A stretch of 64,000 nt of DNA, taken from contig OZ020525.1 of NCBI GenBank assembly GCA_963971425.1, forward strand, positions 16,250,187 through 16,314,186, given 5' to 3'. This DNA comes from Bryoerythrophyllum caledonicum (lineage: Eukaryota > Streptophyta > Bryopsida > Pottiales > Pottiaceae). Within the stretch, counting starts at the first letter, position 1. Every line of letters starts with the position of its first letter. The translations under genes were made by a program, and so were the position numbers. This document shows, piece by piece, positions 22,535 through 33,649 of this stretch. The notes beneath the pieces were generated by a model. It did no database searches and had not been told where the DNA came from. It worked only from the letters and a program-made list of their open reading frames with translations.

Positions 22535-22770
22535 TGAAGCTACAAGTATGACCAGTTAAGTTATCAACTTGTCTGCAGAACTCCTTGAGTCTGCAACTTT
22601 ATGATACTAGCGCATAGTTACTTCAAGCAAGGTTCTAAAAAACAATTGATATGAATTCTATTTACTTCTGTGACTTGTCATAATATTCAGTGCAATTCGG
22701 TAATTCCTTGAATTTTGTTTCGAAACTAGTCTCGAGCGCCGAGAATTGATTATAGTGAGAAGTCATCACC

Positions 22771-22893
22771 ATGTCAGGCTCAATTTGTAGTTTCAGACCA
22801 ATGTTCATGACAGGCTTCAAGGCGGAGGCGACGAACGCGCGCGGGGAGCGCGCTTTGGCCGAGTATACAGTGATGCGCCCGAGCGGTCAACCC
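22771..22893 (+). pseudogene. Broken vWA gene A, first coding part
   Basis: Starts MSGSICSF and continues FMTGFKAEATNARGERALAE, aligning to residues 1-60 of the intact vWA protein at 51811 but lacking about 20 residues near the N-terminus. The reading is cut by a 671-bp insertion after the codons for PSGQP. Confidence 0.85.
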
Positions 22894-22896
22894 GGA

Positions 22897-23567
22897 CACA
22901 AGGGGCTGCAGGAGGCATTACCACATGGTAAACCAATTGTTTTTCTCTCCTTATTTAACAAAGAATAACACTAATGTGGTAAAGTCACCCCATGTGGGAA
23001 AAATGCGACAGTACCACATGATTTCCGGGAATCTTCAAGGAATTTTCACATGGTAAATTGGTTTGTTTTCACATATGATAATTTCTTCAATATTCACACA
23101 TAGGGTTCCATGTCAATCTTCTAATTTCAACTAAACAGTTTCAGTCCATGACTTCAGAACTTAGCAAGCCATGCCCACAAAATATGAACTCAAATTAATC
23201 CTAACAAGTGGATAGCTAGAATTAACCATGTCCACGCAAGTAACTCTCTTGAAGCCACCTCCCCTACTTATACCCCTCCCTTCACTTGCCCGAGACAAAC
23301 GATATGGGATAAAGAAGCAACCATGATTTCACACATGGAACATTGACACATGACTTTCTCACATGACTTTCACACATGATTTGCACTCATGGTAATGTGA
23401 TATGTCAAAACACAAGCAATTACTTTCTTAGTGGATCTTAGAAGTAGTAAAAGAAGCCTTTTTTTTGCTCAAGGAATGCAAGTTACCACATGCTCATTAG
23501 GCAGACCTAGGAAAAGTGTGGTGTTTACTGTGTCTTCAAGTGGTAATGCCTCCTGCGGCCCCTTGTG
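22897..23567 (-). mobile_element. 671-bp non-autonomous element, copy 2 (inverted)
   Basis: Exactly the same length as the copy at 21864 but in the opposite orientation, with very few visible differences. It is flanked by GGA (22894-22896 and 23568-23570). Removing it with one GGA gives a stretch of the same length as the intact gene at 51990-52010, so the borders are secure. It splits vWA gene A. Confidence 0.9.
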
Positions 23568-23570
23568 GGA

Positions 23571-23727
23571 CACCTCCATTTTCTGCTGGATGCATCCGGG
23601 AGCACATACAAGAGAGAATGGAGGGGGACAAGAAGCGCATGTACAAGCACCTGCTGAGGAATTTCGAGCACCTCGTGGAGTACGAGGACACCCTGCGGCT
23701 GCACGACGTGATCTACGTGTGGACGTT
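23571..23727 (+). pseudogene. Broken vWA gene A, second coding part
   Basis: Contains the metal-binding motif region (DASGSTYK, D-x-S-x-S) and HLLRNFEHLVEYEDTLRLHD then VIYVWTF, matching residues 65-117 of the intact protein. One base is missing about 30 bases after the motif, so the frame shifts. It ends at the 23.5-kb insertion. Confidence 0.85.
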
Positions 23728-23999
23728 CACAAGGGGCCCAGGTGGCATTACCACTTGAGGGACCTGGTAAAAACCACACTTTCCTTAGGTCCGTGTACTG
23801 AGTATGTGGTAAATTTCATTCCATGGGCAAAAAAGATTGTTGTTACTACTTCTAACATCCGGAAACAAGGTAATTGCATTCGTTTTGACATATAAGAATT
23901 ATTGAATGCATTCCATGTGTGAAAGTTGGCTATTTTCCCATGTGTGGAAGTCGGCTATTTTCACATATGTGAATGCCTTGAGAGGCTCCTTGTGTAATG

Positions 24000-25720
24000 T
24001 ACGTATGTGGTACGAACATTCACCAATTCCACAAATCCACAAATCCACAAATCATGGTTGCTTGTATATCCCATATGGTTTGTCACAGGAAATGGAAAGA
24101 CAAGTAAAGATGTAGAGGTGAATTAAAACTTTCATGGAAATGGCATAGTCAATCCATGGAATGGAGTGTGGACACCTACAAGTCTCCCCCATTTTAAAAC
24201 AAGAAAATGCATGTTAGAGTTAGATTGAAAACATGGAGATGTCCTTGGTTCAAATGTGCATTTTTACCGTATACTTTCAAATGATAGATAACATTTAAAA
24301 ACAATGAAATTAACATATGTGAAAACCAGCCCAAAATAATTTGGCTAAAATGGGCCAAAATGCTATGACGAAAACTTGGCTACTATAAACCTTTTGTTAA
24401 AAAGTCAAAAAATACGAGAAAAACGGCCAAAATTCGATGCGGTGAGGCTGGAGGATAGCAACTTGGCGACGGGGTGGGGCCGCATCGCGCCAAAAAAATC
24501 AAGAAGCACGCTCCCCATTGCCATGCACGGACAATACATGCAAGCCAACCTGCTACTGTAGCATGCCTTGTGTAGCCGTCTCTAACATGGCTTTTGTTGG
24601 AAATTAGCCACAGGAAGGGCCACTCCCACGCATTCATCGCTTGCTACGCCTGTCGTTGAGCACATGTTGTCGCCAGTGTGTCTAGATGCCGCCACTTCCT
24701 CATCGCCTGACATCTCTGCGAAGTTTGGTGGGCTGCATTCGCCTAGGGTTTTCAAACTCTTTTAGTCTTTCCCACCTTCAGACACCTTGATGGGCCGCCC
24801 ATTGCCTTGAATCTGAGAGTTTAAGGTGCGTAGAGCAGTTGTTGGGGAGATCTCTAGTGGGGTGTTGCAATTAGTAAAGATTATGGCATATCGCTGATAG
24901 AAGATTCTGATGTTCTGGGAAGGTGGAGGTGGAGTGGGGCGGCGACGGCGGAAACCTGGAGCTTTCATATCATATTTGGAGGTAGAGGTTGTGCGCATTG
25001 TAGATCTATTGTGTTTGACATGTGTGTGCTTGCAAGAGAGTCTCACTTTTGCTACGTCTATGTTTGTGACGCTCCTGTAGGTGGATGGCGTCGAATTCTA
25101 TCATGGAGAATGCTAGTAGTGGTGGTGATGTCAAGGTTGAGGACGGTGCTGCTGCATTTGAAGGAGATCTATCTAACTCACTGATTCCATCAATGATGGG
25201 GAGAGCGCTTTTCGGCGATTTGTGGTCACTTGAAGGCGGTACGAGGAGGCGCGGCGTGGTGGAAGCGCCCAAAGAAGGCGTTGCAAGCACAACGTCAGTA
25301 GGTGCTGGATCTACCAAAGCACGTGGGCAAGCGTTGTAGGTGCGAGAACTGAAGATGGGTATTTTGGAGCAAGCGAAGTTGGCGTTGGCGGTGTTGGTGA
25401 TACTAGAGCAAGCGATGGCCGCATTGTTGGGAGTCTTGCTAGTACAAGCGATGGTGTCGGTGGTGAGAGCCGCCCTCGAGCCACTTTATCACAACAGGTG
25501 CAGTGGTTGTGAGTTTTAGTCGGTCATGTGTTGTAGGAAGTATGAGGCCGTTTGGTTTGAGTAAATCCACATTTGTTTCTGAGGAGCCGCAGATCTATGC
25601 CAGCAAGATTATAAGTTTGGAGTCTTGTCATATTCTCTGCATTGCGTTGCTGATTCCGGATTTTGAGTTTACTATGGCGTTTTAGTAGGCCTGGAATTCA
25701 TTGTGGTATGTATTGGTGTA
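24000..25720. other. No gene recognised (left interior of the large element)
   Basis: Short frames only. An open frame at 25085-25339 (MASNSIMENASSGG) precedes the PRP40 exons and could be a captured 5' exon, but I cannot match it. A stretch at 25478-25560 recurs at 27237-27317, marking a small internal duplication. Confidence 0.4.
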
Positions 25721-25721
25721 C

Positions 25722-27443
25722 AAAAAGCAAAGAATGCATTCAAGGAGTTGATAGAGTCTGTCCATGTGGAGGCAGACTGGACATGGGAGCAGGTTGAGCT
25801 TCTGCTTGGAAATTTCTAAGGATTTGTATTAGTGGTCTTTTTTTTCTGGTTATAGTTTGTGAGAGGTTTAGATTTGATTATTTTGTCGGTATGTTGAGCA
25901 CAGAAAAACCCCATAGACCTATCAGCTTTAGCAAGTGTAGGAAAACATTGCTTACAAACGGTGGTTGGTAATTTGCTGGCAATGCGAGTGATAAAAAATG
26001 ATAAGAGATACGGTGCCCTGAAAACCCTGGGAGAGCGGAAGTAGGCATTCAATGAGGCACGTTTTATGTGCGAGTGTTATATGAACTGTTTTTGTTTAGA
26101 AAAAGTAATGTACTTGTGTGATGCGTGGTTATGGTGGTCACTAACGTTGCGGGCCGGTGGCGATTTTTGCAGTATCTTGCTCAGCGAAGGAAGCATGAGA
26201 GCGAAGAGAAGTGGGTGAAACAAAAGGTTGCAAGAGAGAAGTTCCTTGTGATGTTGGAGGTATAGCTACTCCGTTCTGACAAAAAATGTTTTTGATACGC
26301 TTTGTGGGAAATGACTTGAAGTGCTCAGCTTTCTCTGGTGACGAGAGTTATCTTTGGAACTAACTCTGTGTGGGCTTCTATCAGGAATCGAAGAGCTTGA
26401 ATTCATCTATGCGCTAGAGGTTTGTCTTTGTCTTACGCACGCTTCGATTTGCAGTTGTTGGGGTTTACTTCTGATCGCATGCGTTTTCACCCCTATTTGA
26501 TTTAGGCTTTTTTGTTGCATGAGGCTTACCTGTACGGATTTGAAGTGGGTTCCGAGCTGATGTCCTTATTTGTTTATGTGCACTGTATTGTCTGGTGGTC
26601 ATCATTCTTGGAAGCAGCAAGGCTCTGTCAATGTTTGGACAATGGGGACGATCCGAGGTTTTTAGCTATTGAAAAAGACCGAGAGCGAGAGGAACTGTTC
26701 AAGGATTATATGGTAGACCTGGAGTAAAAGGTACGTCCGTTTGATTTGAGTATGCGGAAGTGCGGTGCTCTGCTGAATCTAGGTGTCACAAGCGATAGTT
26801 TATGACTTTCGATTAAATGCTCGAGGGTATGCTTCAAGAAGATTTAACAGGAGTATGGTTTTGATGCATGTCAGGAGCGTGAGAAGGCCCGAGAAGAAAG
26901 GAAGAAGTATATTGTGGAGTGCAGAGCTTTTCTAGAGAGCTGTGACTTCATAAAGGTGTGTCTCTGCGTCTGCAAATATCTTTCAACTAGACCAGCTCTT
27001 GGATTGCTTTTCGACTACTGCATGATAGTCTCCAGTGCTTTTGGTTCTGTTTTTAATTTTCAGGAGGTCGAGACTGACTAACTTTGGTGGTATATGCATA
27101 GGTTACCACTCAGTGGAGGAAGGTACAGGATCGGCTGGAGGACAATGAGTGGTGTTCTCGATTGGACAAATTGGACCGGTTGGAGGTTTTTCAGGTGCGC
27201 AGCTGGGATTAATTCTCAATATAGGGAAGCAATAATTTCAGCCACTTTATCACAGCAGGTGCAGTGGGTGTGAGTTTTAGTAAGTCATGTGTCATTGTGT
27301 TGTAGGAAGTATGAGGCATGGTGCGGATCAGCATGTTGACTAGGATTGAGAAGTGCATGGTTTGACGGGACAGCGGGTTTGTCTTGGCAGGAGTACATCT
27401 GAGACCTTGAGAAGGAAGAAGGGGAGAGAAGAGAATACAAAAG
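25722..27443 (+). pseudogene. PRP40: Captured PRP40-like FF-domain gene fragment with introns
   Basis: A chain of exons reads like the FF region of plant PRP40, a U1 snRNP-associated splicing factor. Pieces: KNAFKELIESVHVEADWTWE (to 25790), VIKNDKRYGALKTLGERK (about 25990-26045), YLAQRRKHESEEKWVKQK (26173-26259), ESKSLNSSMR (from 26385), DDPRFLAIEKDREREELFK (to 26730), AREERKKYIVECRAFLESCD (26875-26955), [20 protein letters not shown] (27102-27194), DLEKEEGE (27391-27443). Most exons keep AG and GT borders. Stops sit at 26043, 26726 and 27400, and the WW domains are absent. A later stretch near 28085 (TTWTFDKFKTAYAEASDL) may be the next FF domain. Confidence 0.85.
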
Positions 27444-27551
27444 GTAACGATGCGGAGAAATATTCCCGACAAACGTATATTTGGTGCTATGGTTATTTGG
27501 GCAATGGTGTTGAAATGAATGTCAAATTTGACGTGAAAGTTATATCAAGTA

Positions 27552-27758
27552 ATGGAAGATCGTGGTTGCTTAACCATTCCAAGGTCGGTGGACAAATTTA
27601 ATGACAATGTGTATGAAATGCTCGATTCCTTTCTGAATTCTGCTAGTGAGATCCATCTCGTGAAGTGCTTGTATACTTTATGGAAGTCCTGGTGCCAAGA
27701 GGAGGATATCCTTGATGCGCTGAAGAATAGGCATTTGTCACAACTTGTTTTCCATTGA
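27552..27758 (+). CDS. Unrecognised 68-residue frame
   Basis: Reads VDKFNDNVYEMLDSFLNSAS and CLYTLWKSWCQEEDILDALK, an amphipathic helical look. It lies between the PRP40 exons and could be an exon of another captured gene. I do not recognise it. Confidence 0.25.
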   Translation: MEDRGCLTIPRSVDKFNDNVYEMLDSFLNSASEIHLVKCLYTLWKSWCQEEDILDALKNRHLSQLVFH

Positions 27759-27942
27759 CGTGAGGAATTTGCATGGTGCAGTATCACAACGACAAGGCGT
27801 GCGCAAAGGACATGATGAAAGTTGGAAAGGTGGGAACTTGGCTTGCGACGCTTTGTGCTATATTCATGTGTGTTTTTCATTTGCATAGCGAGTTCAGAGT
27901 GGCAGGTTACTTGCTGAGATTTGTGTTCTGCATTGCCATTCG

Positions 27943-28485
27943 ATGTGTGTGCTCTGTCTTCTTCTTGGTGTGCTTGATTGTGCAAGTTGGTGTGACCAGT
28001 GGCCGTATGGGTTGGACCTTGTTGTGAATTCTGAAGTATATGCTGATGGGAGTAGAATGTGGACGCAGGTAAGCGTGGGAACGACATGGACGTTCGACAA
28101 ATTCAAGACTGCATATGCTGAAGCAAGTGACTTGACGGCGATCGCAGGCGATGGTGGTGGTTGTGGTAGCCGCACTGGAGCCGGCGATGCTGGCTTAGCT
28201 CAGAGTCTCGGTGTAATGGAGTCGAGTCGATTGAGAGAGCCGTGTGAACGTTGTAGCGTTGAAGCAGGCAACTCTAGCAGAGTGGACGATAAACCAGCTC
28301 ACTCCCGTAGCGCTGACGATGTCGAAGTGCCACCTGTCAGAGCAGCCAACGTTGGCGGTACAACACCAAAATCAGCTGCAGCCAACACTCGAGTTGTGCC
28401 TACAGCGTCGATAGAAGGTGATTTTTTTAAATTTTTGTTTTTTAATGCTCAAAGTCTTGTGTGTGATATCATTTGTCTTGTTTGA
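27943..28485 (+). CDS. Frame with possible PRP40 FF-like stretch and disordered tail
   Basis: An open frame of 180 codons. Around residue 47 it reads TTWTFDKFKTAYAEASDL, which resembles the start of a late FF domain of PRP40 (TWTF-x-x-FK). The rest is Ser/Ala/Val-rich and looks disordered. It probably mixes exon and intron sequence of the captured fragment. Confidence 0.3.
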   Translation: MCVLCLLLGVLDCASWCDQWPYGLDLVVNSEVYADGSRMWTQVSVGTTWTFDKFKTAYAEASDLTAIAGDGGGCGSRTGAGDAGLAQSLGVMESSRLREPCERCSVEAGNSSRVDDKPAHSRSADDVEVPPVRAANVGGTTPKSAAANTRVVPTASIEGDFFKFLFFNAQSLVCDIICLV

Positions 28486-28529
28486 TGCATTAGTTTTTAA
28501 ATTTTTTTGAAGCCTTCACACGATTTTGG

Positions 28530-28905
28530 TTCTCTATGTCATGTTGAGACGCCTTGTGCTCATGTTGTGGTATTTTGAATTCTTTGGAAGTTTTGAAAGC
28601 TTTCCATGTTTCATCCTCTCTTTCTCATTTGTGAATTCCTTGTGGTGCTATCAGCTACCTTGTGTTGATGTTGTGGTTTATAAAAAAAATATTAAGCTCC
28701 AAACTCTAAAATGTTTCAGCCTCTCTTTTTCATGTGTGGATGCCTTGTAGTGCTGTGAGTTGTCTTGTGTTGGTGATGTAGTTTTAAAAAAAAATCCATG
28801 GCTGCCAACGTCAAGTCTAGTTATGTTGTGTGTGAATGCCATGTAGTGCTATTAGCTGCCTTGTGTTGATGTTGTGGTTTTCAAAATACTTTTCTAAATT
28901 TCAAA
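28530..28905 (+). repeat. Diverged tandem repeat of about 115 bp
   Basis: Three to four units each hold GCCTTGTxxTGxTGTxxG and a TGTTGTGGTTT-like end (for example near 28545, 28660, 28755 and 28860). Confidence 0.55.
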
Positions 28906-29808
28906 GTCTAGATATGTTGTGGAGGTGTCTTGTATGTGAGCGGTGAGCGGTGAGCAAAAAATTCAGCTGTAGAGAGCAGAGAATATTCGAATATTCCAAG
29001 AGTATTTGTGGTATAATCGAATATTCTTAGACTATTTGATTTATTTTTAGAAACTTTAACATTTTTACTTTTAAAAGCAATATTTGGGACCTAAGACCGT
29101 GGAACCATTTTTGCTAGGATTTTTGAAGTTCCTAGTACTTCCTCCCCTCTTTGCCTTAAATGTTTATTTTCATGGGCATACATGACTACATTTTTTGAAT
29201 TTGAAAATCCATAATGATTGTCTCTCTCTGTCAATGATGCTTAGTTTTTAGAAATTGGAAAGACATTGGCTATTACAATTGTCGGGATAGCTAACACTAG
29301 TGAAGATGAGATTGTGTCCTCAGAATATGTCTACATACTATCAGGATTGATAGAAGTTGAGATTGATAGGGAAGAAGTGGTTGTTGTGTCTGCTATAGAA
29401 GACTCCCATGATACAGATTGTGGTACCTTAATCAAGCTTAAGAGGGCATGAGCGGTGATGATTGATTTGAAAGACGCAGAGTCTATTGTGGAGGAAGGAG
29501 ATGAGGATATAGAAGTTCATCCCAAGATACTCACGGCATACCATAGAGCTATTCTTCCTCCACCAAACATTGCTTAGTTGATGATTCCATTACAAGAGAG
29601 GAAGAAAGACTACTCATGCCCATATTCTACAATGTGTATTCCAGAATCACAGCATATTACTAGATAGTATGCAGAAACTCCCTCATGGTGTCCACTTAAG
29701 GGCCTTGTGCCATCTAAAAAGAGGCCAAGGAAGTAGAAATAAAAAAATAATCAAAATTAATGCTCGATACTAATGTAGCTCCCATCTAAATCCCACTTCA
29801 CGATAATA
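28906..29808. other. No recognised gene; one short open frame
   Basis: An open frame at 29266-29451 reads TIVGIANTSEDEIVSSEYVY and GLIEVEIDREEVVVV, possibly a protein fragment with beta structure, but I cannot place it. A GTGAGCGGTGAGCGG repeat lies near 28940 and GAATATTCGAATATTC near 28985. Confidence 0.4.
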
Positions 29809-29814
29809 ATGCAA

Positions 29815-30170
29815 CTTCTAGAAATAATTCTTCTTCTTCTTCTTAAGAACCTTCTATTCTTCCTCTTCTATTCTTCTATTCTTCTATTCTTCTTCTACTT
29901 TTCTTCTTCTTCTTCTTCTTCTTCTTCATCTACTTCTTCTTCTCCATCTGCTTCTTCTTCATCTTCCTCTTCTTCATCTTCCTCTTCTTCGTCTTCCTCT
30001 TCATCTTCTTCTTCATCTTCCTCTTCTTCATCTTCCTCTTCTTCGTCTTCCTCTTCATCTTCTTCTTCATCTTCCTCTTCTTCATCTTCCTCTTCATCGT
30101 CTTCCTCTTCTTCTTCCTCATCTTCTTCTTCTTCCTCTTCTTCCTCTTCTTCATCTTCGTCTTCTTATTG
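29815..30170 (+). repeat. TCTTCT/TCTTCATCTTCC minisatellite
   Basis: A pyrimidine-only array of TCT, TCC and TCA triplets; longer units of 33 and 66 bases (with TCTTCGTCTTCC) repeat inside it. The long poly-Ser frame that it creates, and the Lys/Arg-rich frame on the other strand, are by-products of the repeat. Confidence 0.9.
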
Positions 30171-30204
30171 TTCAACTCTTCCACTTCTACTCCAATTTTT
30201 CTAC

Positions 30205-31680
30205 TCCCGACAAATGACCCTCTCGGAAACGAGACGTACACATCCAAAAATACTTGGAAGACAAATACAAACAATTTTTTTAATTCTCACCAAAAATCCC
30301 GTTGCCTCTAACTTCCAAAATAGGACTCCAATTCCAAATCCAAGGATAGATTTGGATTCACAAGTGCCAAATTAGTTGGTTTTGATATGTGATGCCAAAA
30401 TTTTTGATAAAAATAAAAAATAAAAAATTGGTCGAAGCTCCACAAATGACCCTCTCGGAAACGAGACGTACACATCCAAAAATACTTGGAAGACAAATAC
30501 AAACAATTTTTTTAATTCTCACCAAAAATCCCGTTGCAACTAACTTCCAAAACAGAACTCCGATTCCAAATCCAATGATAGATTTAGATTCAAAAGTGCC
30601 TAATTAGTTGGTTTTGATATGTGATGCCAAAAAATTTGGAAAAAAATAAAATAAAAAAATTCGAGAGGAACACTATGGGACAAGACCTCATTGCGGCCCA
30701 ACTCTGGGGAATGACTCTCTCGGAACAAGAGGATTACTTTCGTGAAGTTGGGCCGCAATGGAGCCCAACCCATCAGCGGACGTCTTGGAAAGAAGAAGGT
30801 CACCATGAGTTGGTTCGGATTGCGGCCTAACTCTTGGGAATGCCCTTCTCGGAACGAGAGGTTTTCTCCTTTGGAGTTTGGTTGCAATGGGGTCTAACTG
30901 CAAGATGTGCAAATTATGAGACATGCACATAATGAAGATGAGCCCCATTGCGGCCCAACTCCATGAAAATCACCGTCTCGTTCCGAGAGGAAAACTCTCT
31001 AGAGTATGGCCGCAATGGAAGTGGTATATATGTCAGATTAGTTTGAAGAACTACCATGTTTTTGCTGAAAATGGTTAGGATTTACTGTGATATTAGTATT
31101 TGACTTGTAAAAATGACTTCTTATAAAGTGCATGTCTCATATTGTATTCATCTTGGGTTAGTGCTCATTGTGGTCCAGCTCTTGAGGAGTGAACGTCTCG
31201 TTCCGAGAGAGGTATTCTCCAAAGTTGGGCCGCAATGGGGCCCAACTCTATAGTGACCCTCTTGTACCCGAGGAGAGCACCGTGAGGTGGAGCCCCATTG
31301 CGGCCTAACTTCAAGGATGTCACCCTCTCGTTCCGAGAGGGTCATTCCCCAGAGTTGGGCCGCAATGAGGTCCTGTCCCATAGCATTCCTCTCGAATTTT
31401 TTTATTTTATTTTATTTCAAAAAATTTGGCATCACATATCAAAACCAACTAATTGGGCACTTCTGAATCCAAATCTATCCTTGGATTTGGAATCGGAGTC
31501 CTATTTTGGAAGTTAGAGGCAACGGGATTTTTGGTGAGAATTAAAAAAATTGTTTGTATTTGTCTTCCAAGTATTTTTGGATGTGTACGTCTCGTTTCCA
31601 AGAGGATCATTTTTGGAGCTTTGGCCGACTTACTTTACTTTTATTTTTTTAACATCACATATCAAAACCAACTAATAAAG
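30205..31680. repeat. Mixed tandem and palindromic repeat block with CTCTCGGAACGAGAGG dyads
   Basis: A unit of about 230 bases (start AAATGACCCTCTCGGAAACG) occurs twice in tandem at 30210-30660 and once inverted at 31385-31660. Between them, GGCCGCAATGGGG / CCCCATTGCGGCC words alternate with CTCTCGGAACGAGAGG and CCTCTCGTTCCGAGAGG, which are themselves palindromes, in both orientations at least eight times. Most copies keep the pair (TTGGGCCGCAATG, then the dyad 25-30 bases away). The block could fold back on itself. No protein frame fits it. Confidence 0.85.
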
Positions 31681-31752
31681 CACATTTGAAGTCAAATACT
31701 TTTGTAGTTTTCGAATCGAATTTATAGTTCAAAAGTTTTAGGCAATTTTGTT

Positions 31753-32307
31753 TTGGATGGCAATTTGGAATATGTTTGTTTATGTCTCTCTATTGAGCAA
31801 GAGAGGATTGTCATACGTGAGCAACGGAGGATCCAAAAGCGTTTAGAGAAGGAGGCGGCTGACAAGCGGAGGAACCTCAGGAAGCCAGAGGCAGTTGCAA
31901 GATTGGCTGCAAAGGTCGGTGTTACCATTCAGCTCTTCTTCCAATCCTCTAGAAATGCCATAGGTAAAGTTCCTATCTTGTGGCCAAGCACGTTGAAGGA
32001 CATTGGAGCAGATACATCAACAAAAATGTTGGATGCAAAGGCAACTTCTAATTCAGCATCAGATACAGTGTTGGTGTCAATTACACCTCCGCGTAGCAAT
32101 CCTGTAGTGCAAGTGTTGGACACCAAAGGAAAAGGGAAGCAACAAGTGGTGGATGTTTGCAAGAAGGGTAAACGGCCTTTGGCAGTTGCAAAAGCTGCCC
32201 CTATGCACAAGAGTGTTGGACCGTCTTCACGGTGTCGTGGTAGAGAGTTTATGTTCCAAGAAAATACTGGATTTCTGGCTGCCACTTTTAGTCAATCAAG
32301 TTCTTGA
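31753..32307 (+). CDS. Hypothetical 184-residue protein frame
   Basis: The N-terminal part is a charged helix (REQRRIQKRLEKEAADKRRN followed by LRKPEAVARLAAKVG); the C-terminal part is basic and low in complexity (DTKGKGKQQVVDVCKKGKRP). No domain recognised. It may be a captured gene fragment or a small protein of the transposon. Confidence 0.35.
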   Translation: MDGNLEYVCLCLSIEQERIVIREQRRIQKRLEKEAADKRRNLRKPEAVARLAAKVGVTIQLFFQSSRNAIGKVPILWPSTLKDIGADTSTKMLDAKATSNSASDTVLVSITPPRSNPVVQVLDTKGKGKQQVVDVCKKGKRPLAVAKAAPMHKSVGPSSRCRGREFMFQENTGFLAATFSQSSS

Positions 32308-33645
32308 TAAGAGAAACTCCAAATATATATGAAGATTGTCTTTTTCAAGAGACAATCACTTCAATACACAAGTCCTTATAGGACAAAGGAATCCAATTAT
32401 CTAAGAAAACTATATAATTTTACAAGCCTTAGAAAAAGAAACTAACCCGAACCCTAAGAGCTTGTGTCTCTTAATCCAACCGTCTAAATAGATCCAAACT
32501 TCAGCAGTAGAACTGATATACTATTAAAAATAGTTACACAAAGTTTCAACTGTAGATACCTCACGGATCTTACGATATCACCGAAATACCTACAGCCTCT
32601 CTAAAACCTTGTTTACAAACACCCGCGCACCAAAATCTTCATAACTCCCACGAAAATGCTCCAAACGCTATGAAACTTAAGATACACCTTGACAGCATAA
32701 TAAACCACCTCCTTGAAAAATCTTAGCCAAAAATTTGTTTAGAAGCCAAAGATATGGCCAAAACCGCCACCAACATCAAAGTGATATACTTACAGCCTTT
32801 GAAAATATTTGTGCGCTGTTTAGCTCCAAATATCTCCTGCATAAAAGCTCCAAATCCTTCAATTCTTCCGCGCAAAAGGTAGAGCTTAAAAACACCTTTG
32901 CAGCCGCTTCTCCCGATCTCCAAAAATTTTCTTGAAACTCCGGGGATGTTCAAAAGAATGGCAATAGGTTCCCAAATCGCCCCCTAACTTCTAACGCTTA
33001 TAACTTCTTAACTCCAACTCCAAATCCTATGTTTTTTGTACCCAAAGTATAGCCCGAAATCCAATCTACTCGAATATGGCCTCCCTCAATCGAATGCCCC
33101 CTTCAAAGTTGCTGAAACGCTTGATAAGGCCGCGGACAGCCCCCTTGATTCTCATTGGACATGAGAATCGGCGAATGGGAGGAGGACTTTCATCCAAAAC
33201 CCATCCCCTCCATCCCTTGCCACCTCCTTCTATCCTTTGCCACTTCCTCCTATCCTTTGCCACCTCCTTTAATCCTTTGTCACCTCCTTCTTATCCTTCT
33301 ATCCCTTGCCATATCATTCTATATTTTTTTACACTATCTTTTGCATATTCAATTCTATCTTTTCTATTTAAACATATAGAACTAAACTCTAAACTTTAAG
33401 CCCAAAACTTAATCTAAAAGCTTAACATCAAACATTTAAGTCCTAAATAATCCAAAGACTTCAACTAATTTAACAAAACGTATGAATTAACCCTTTCATA
33501 TCAACTTTCAAACTAATTTACCAACTATTATAACATACCTCAAACTTATAAACATATTACCAATCGTGATTGGTTTTTTACATATTTTGGGTAATCCTAA
33601 TATAACAAAGTCTTTATATACTACTGGATGATATCTTCGCACATC
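32308..33645. other. No gene recognised
   Basis: Contains a short tandem of TATCCTTTGCCACCTCCT units at about 33215-33310 and otherwise only short frames without family resemblance. Confidence 0.5.
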
Positions 33646-33649
33646 GATC

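Larger units (their letters stand above)
21145..22893 (+). repeat. Segmental duplicate A: upstream part of a broken vWA locus
   Basis: From TCGTTGCTGATCTGGCCCAC onwards this segment runs parallel to 50725-51990, with many shared stretches (for example GGTTACTTATCAG, GATACGCCCCATGTCTA). It differs by a 671-bp insertion here (21864-22534) and a 162-bp insertion in the other copy (51082-51243). The duplicate continues beyond two more insertions at 23568-23727 and 47253-48430. Confidence 0.9.

Noticed and set aside
29930-30375. Long poly-Ser frame and Lys/Arg-rich frame on the other strand
   Set aside because: Both are products of a TCT/TCC/TCA minisatellite; any frame in such a repeat stays open, and no flanking domain supports a protein.
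30205-31680. CRISPR-like array
   Set aside because: Spacing is irregular, orientation alternates, and the setting is a plant nuclear genome.
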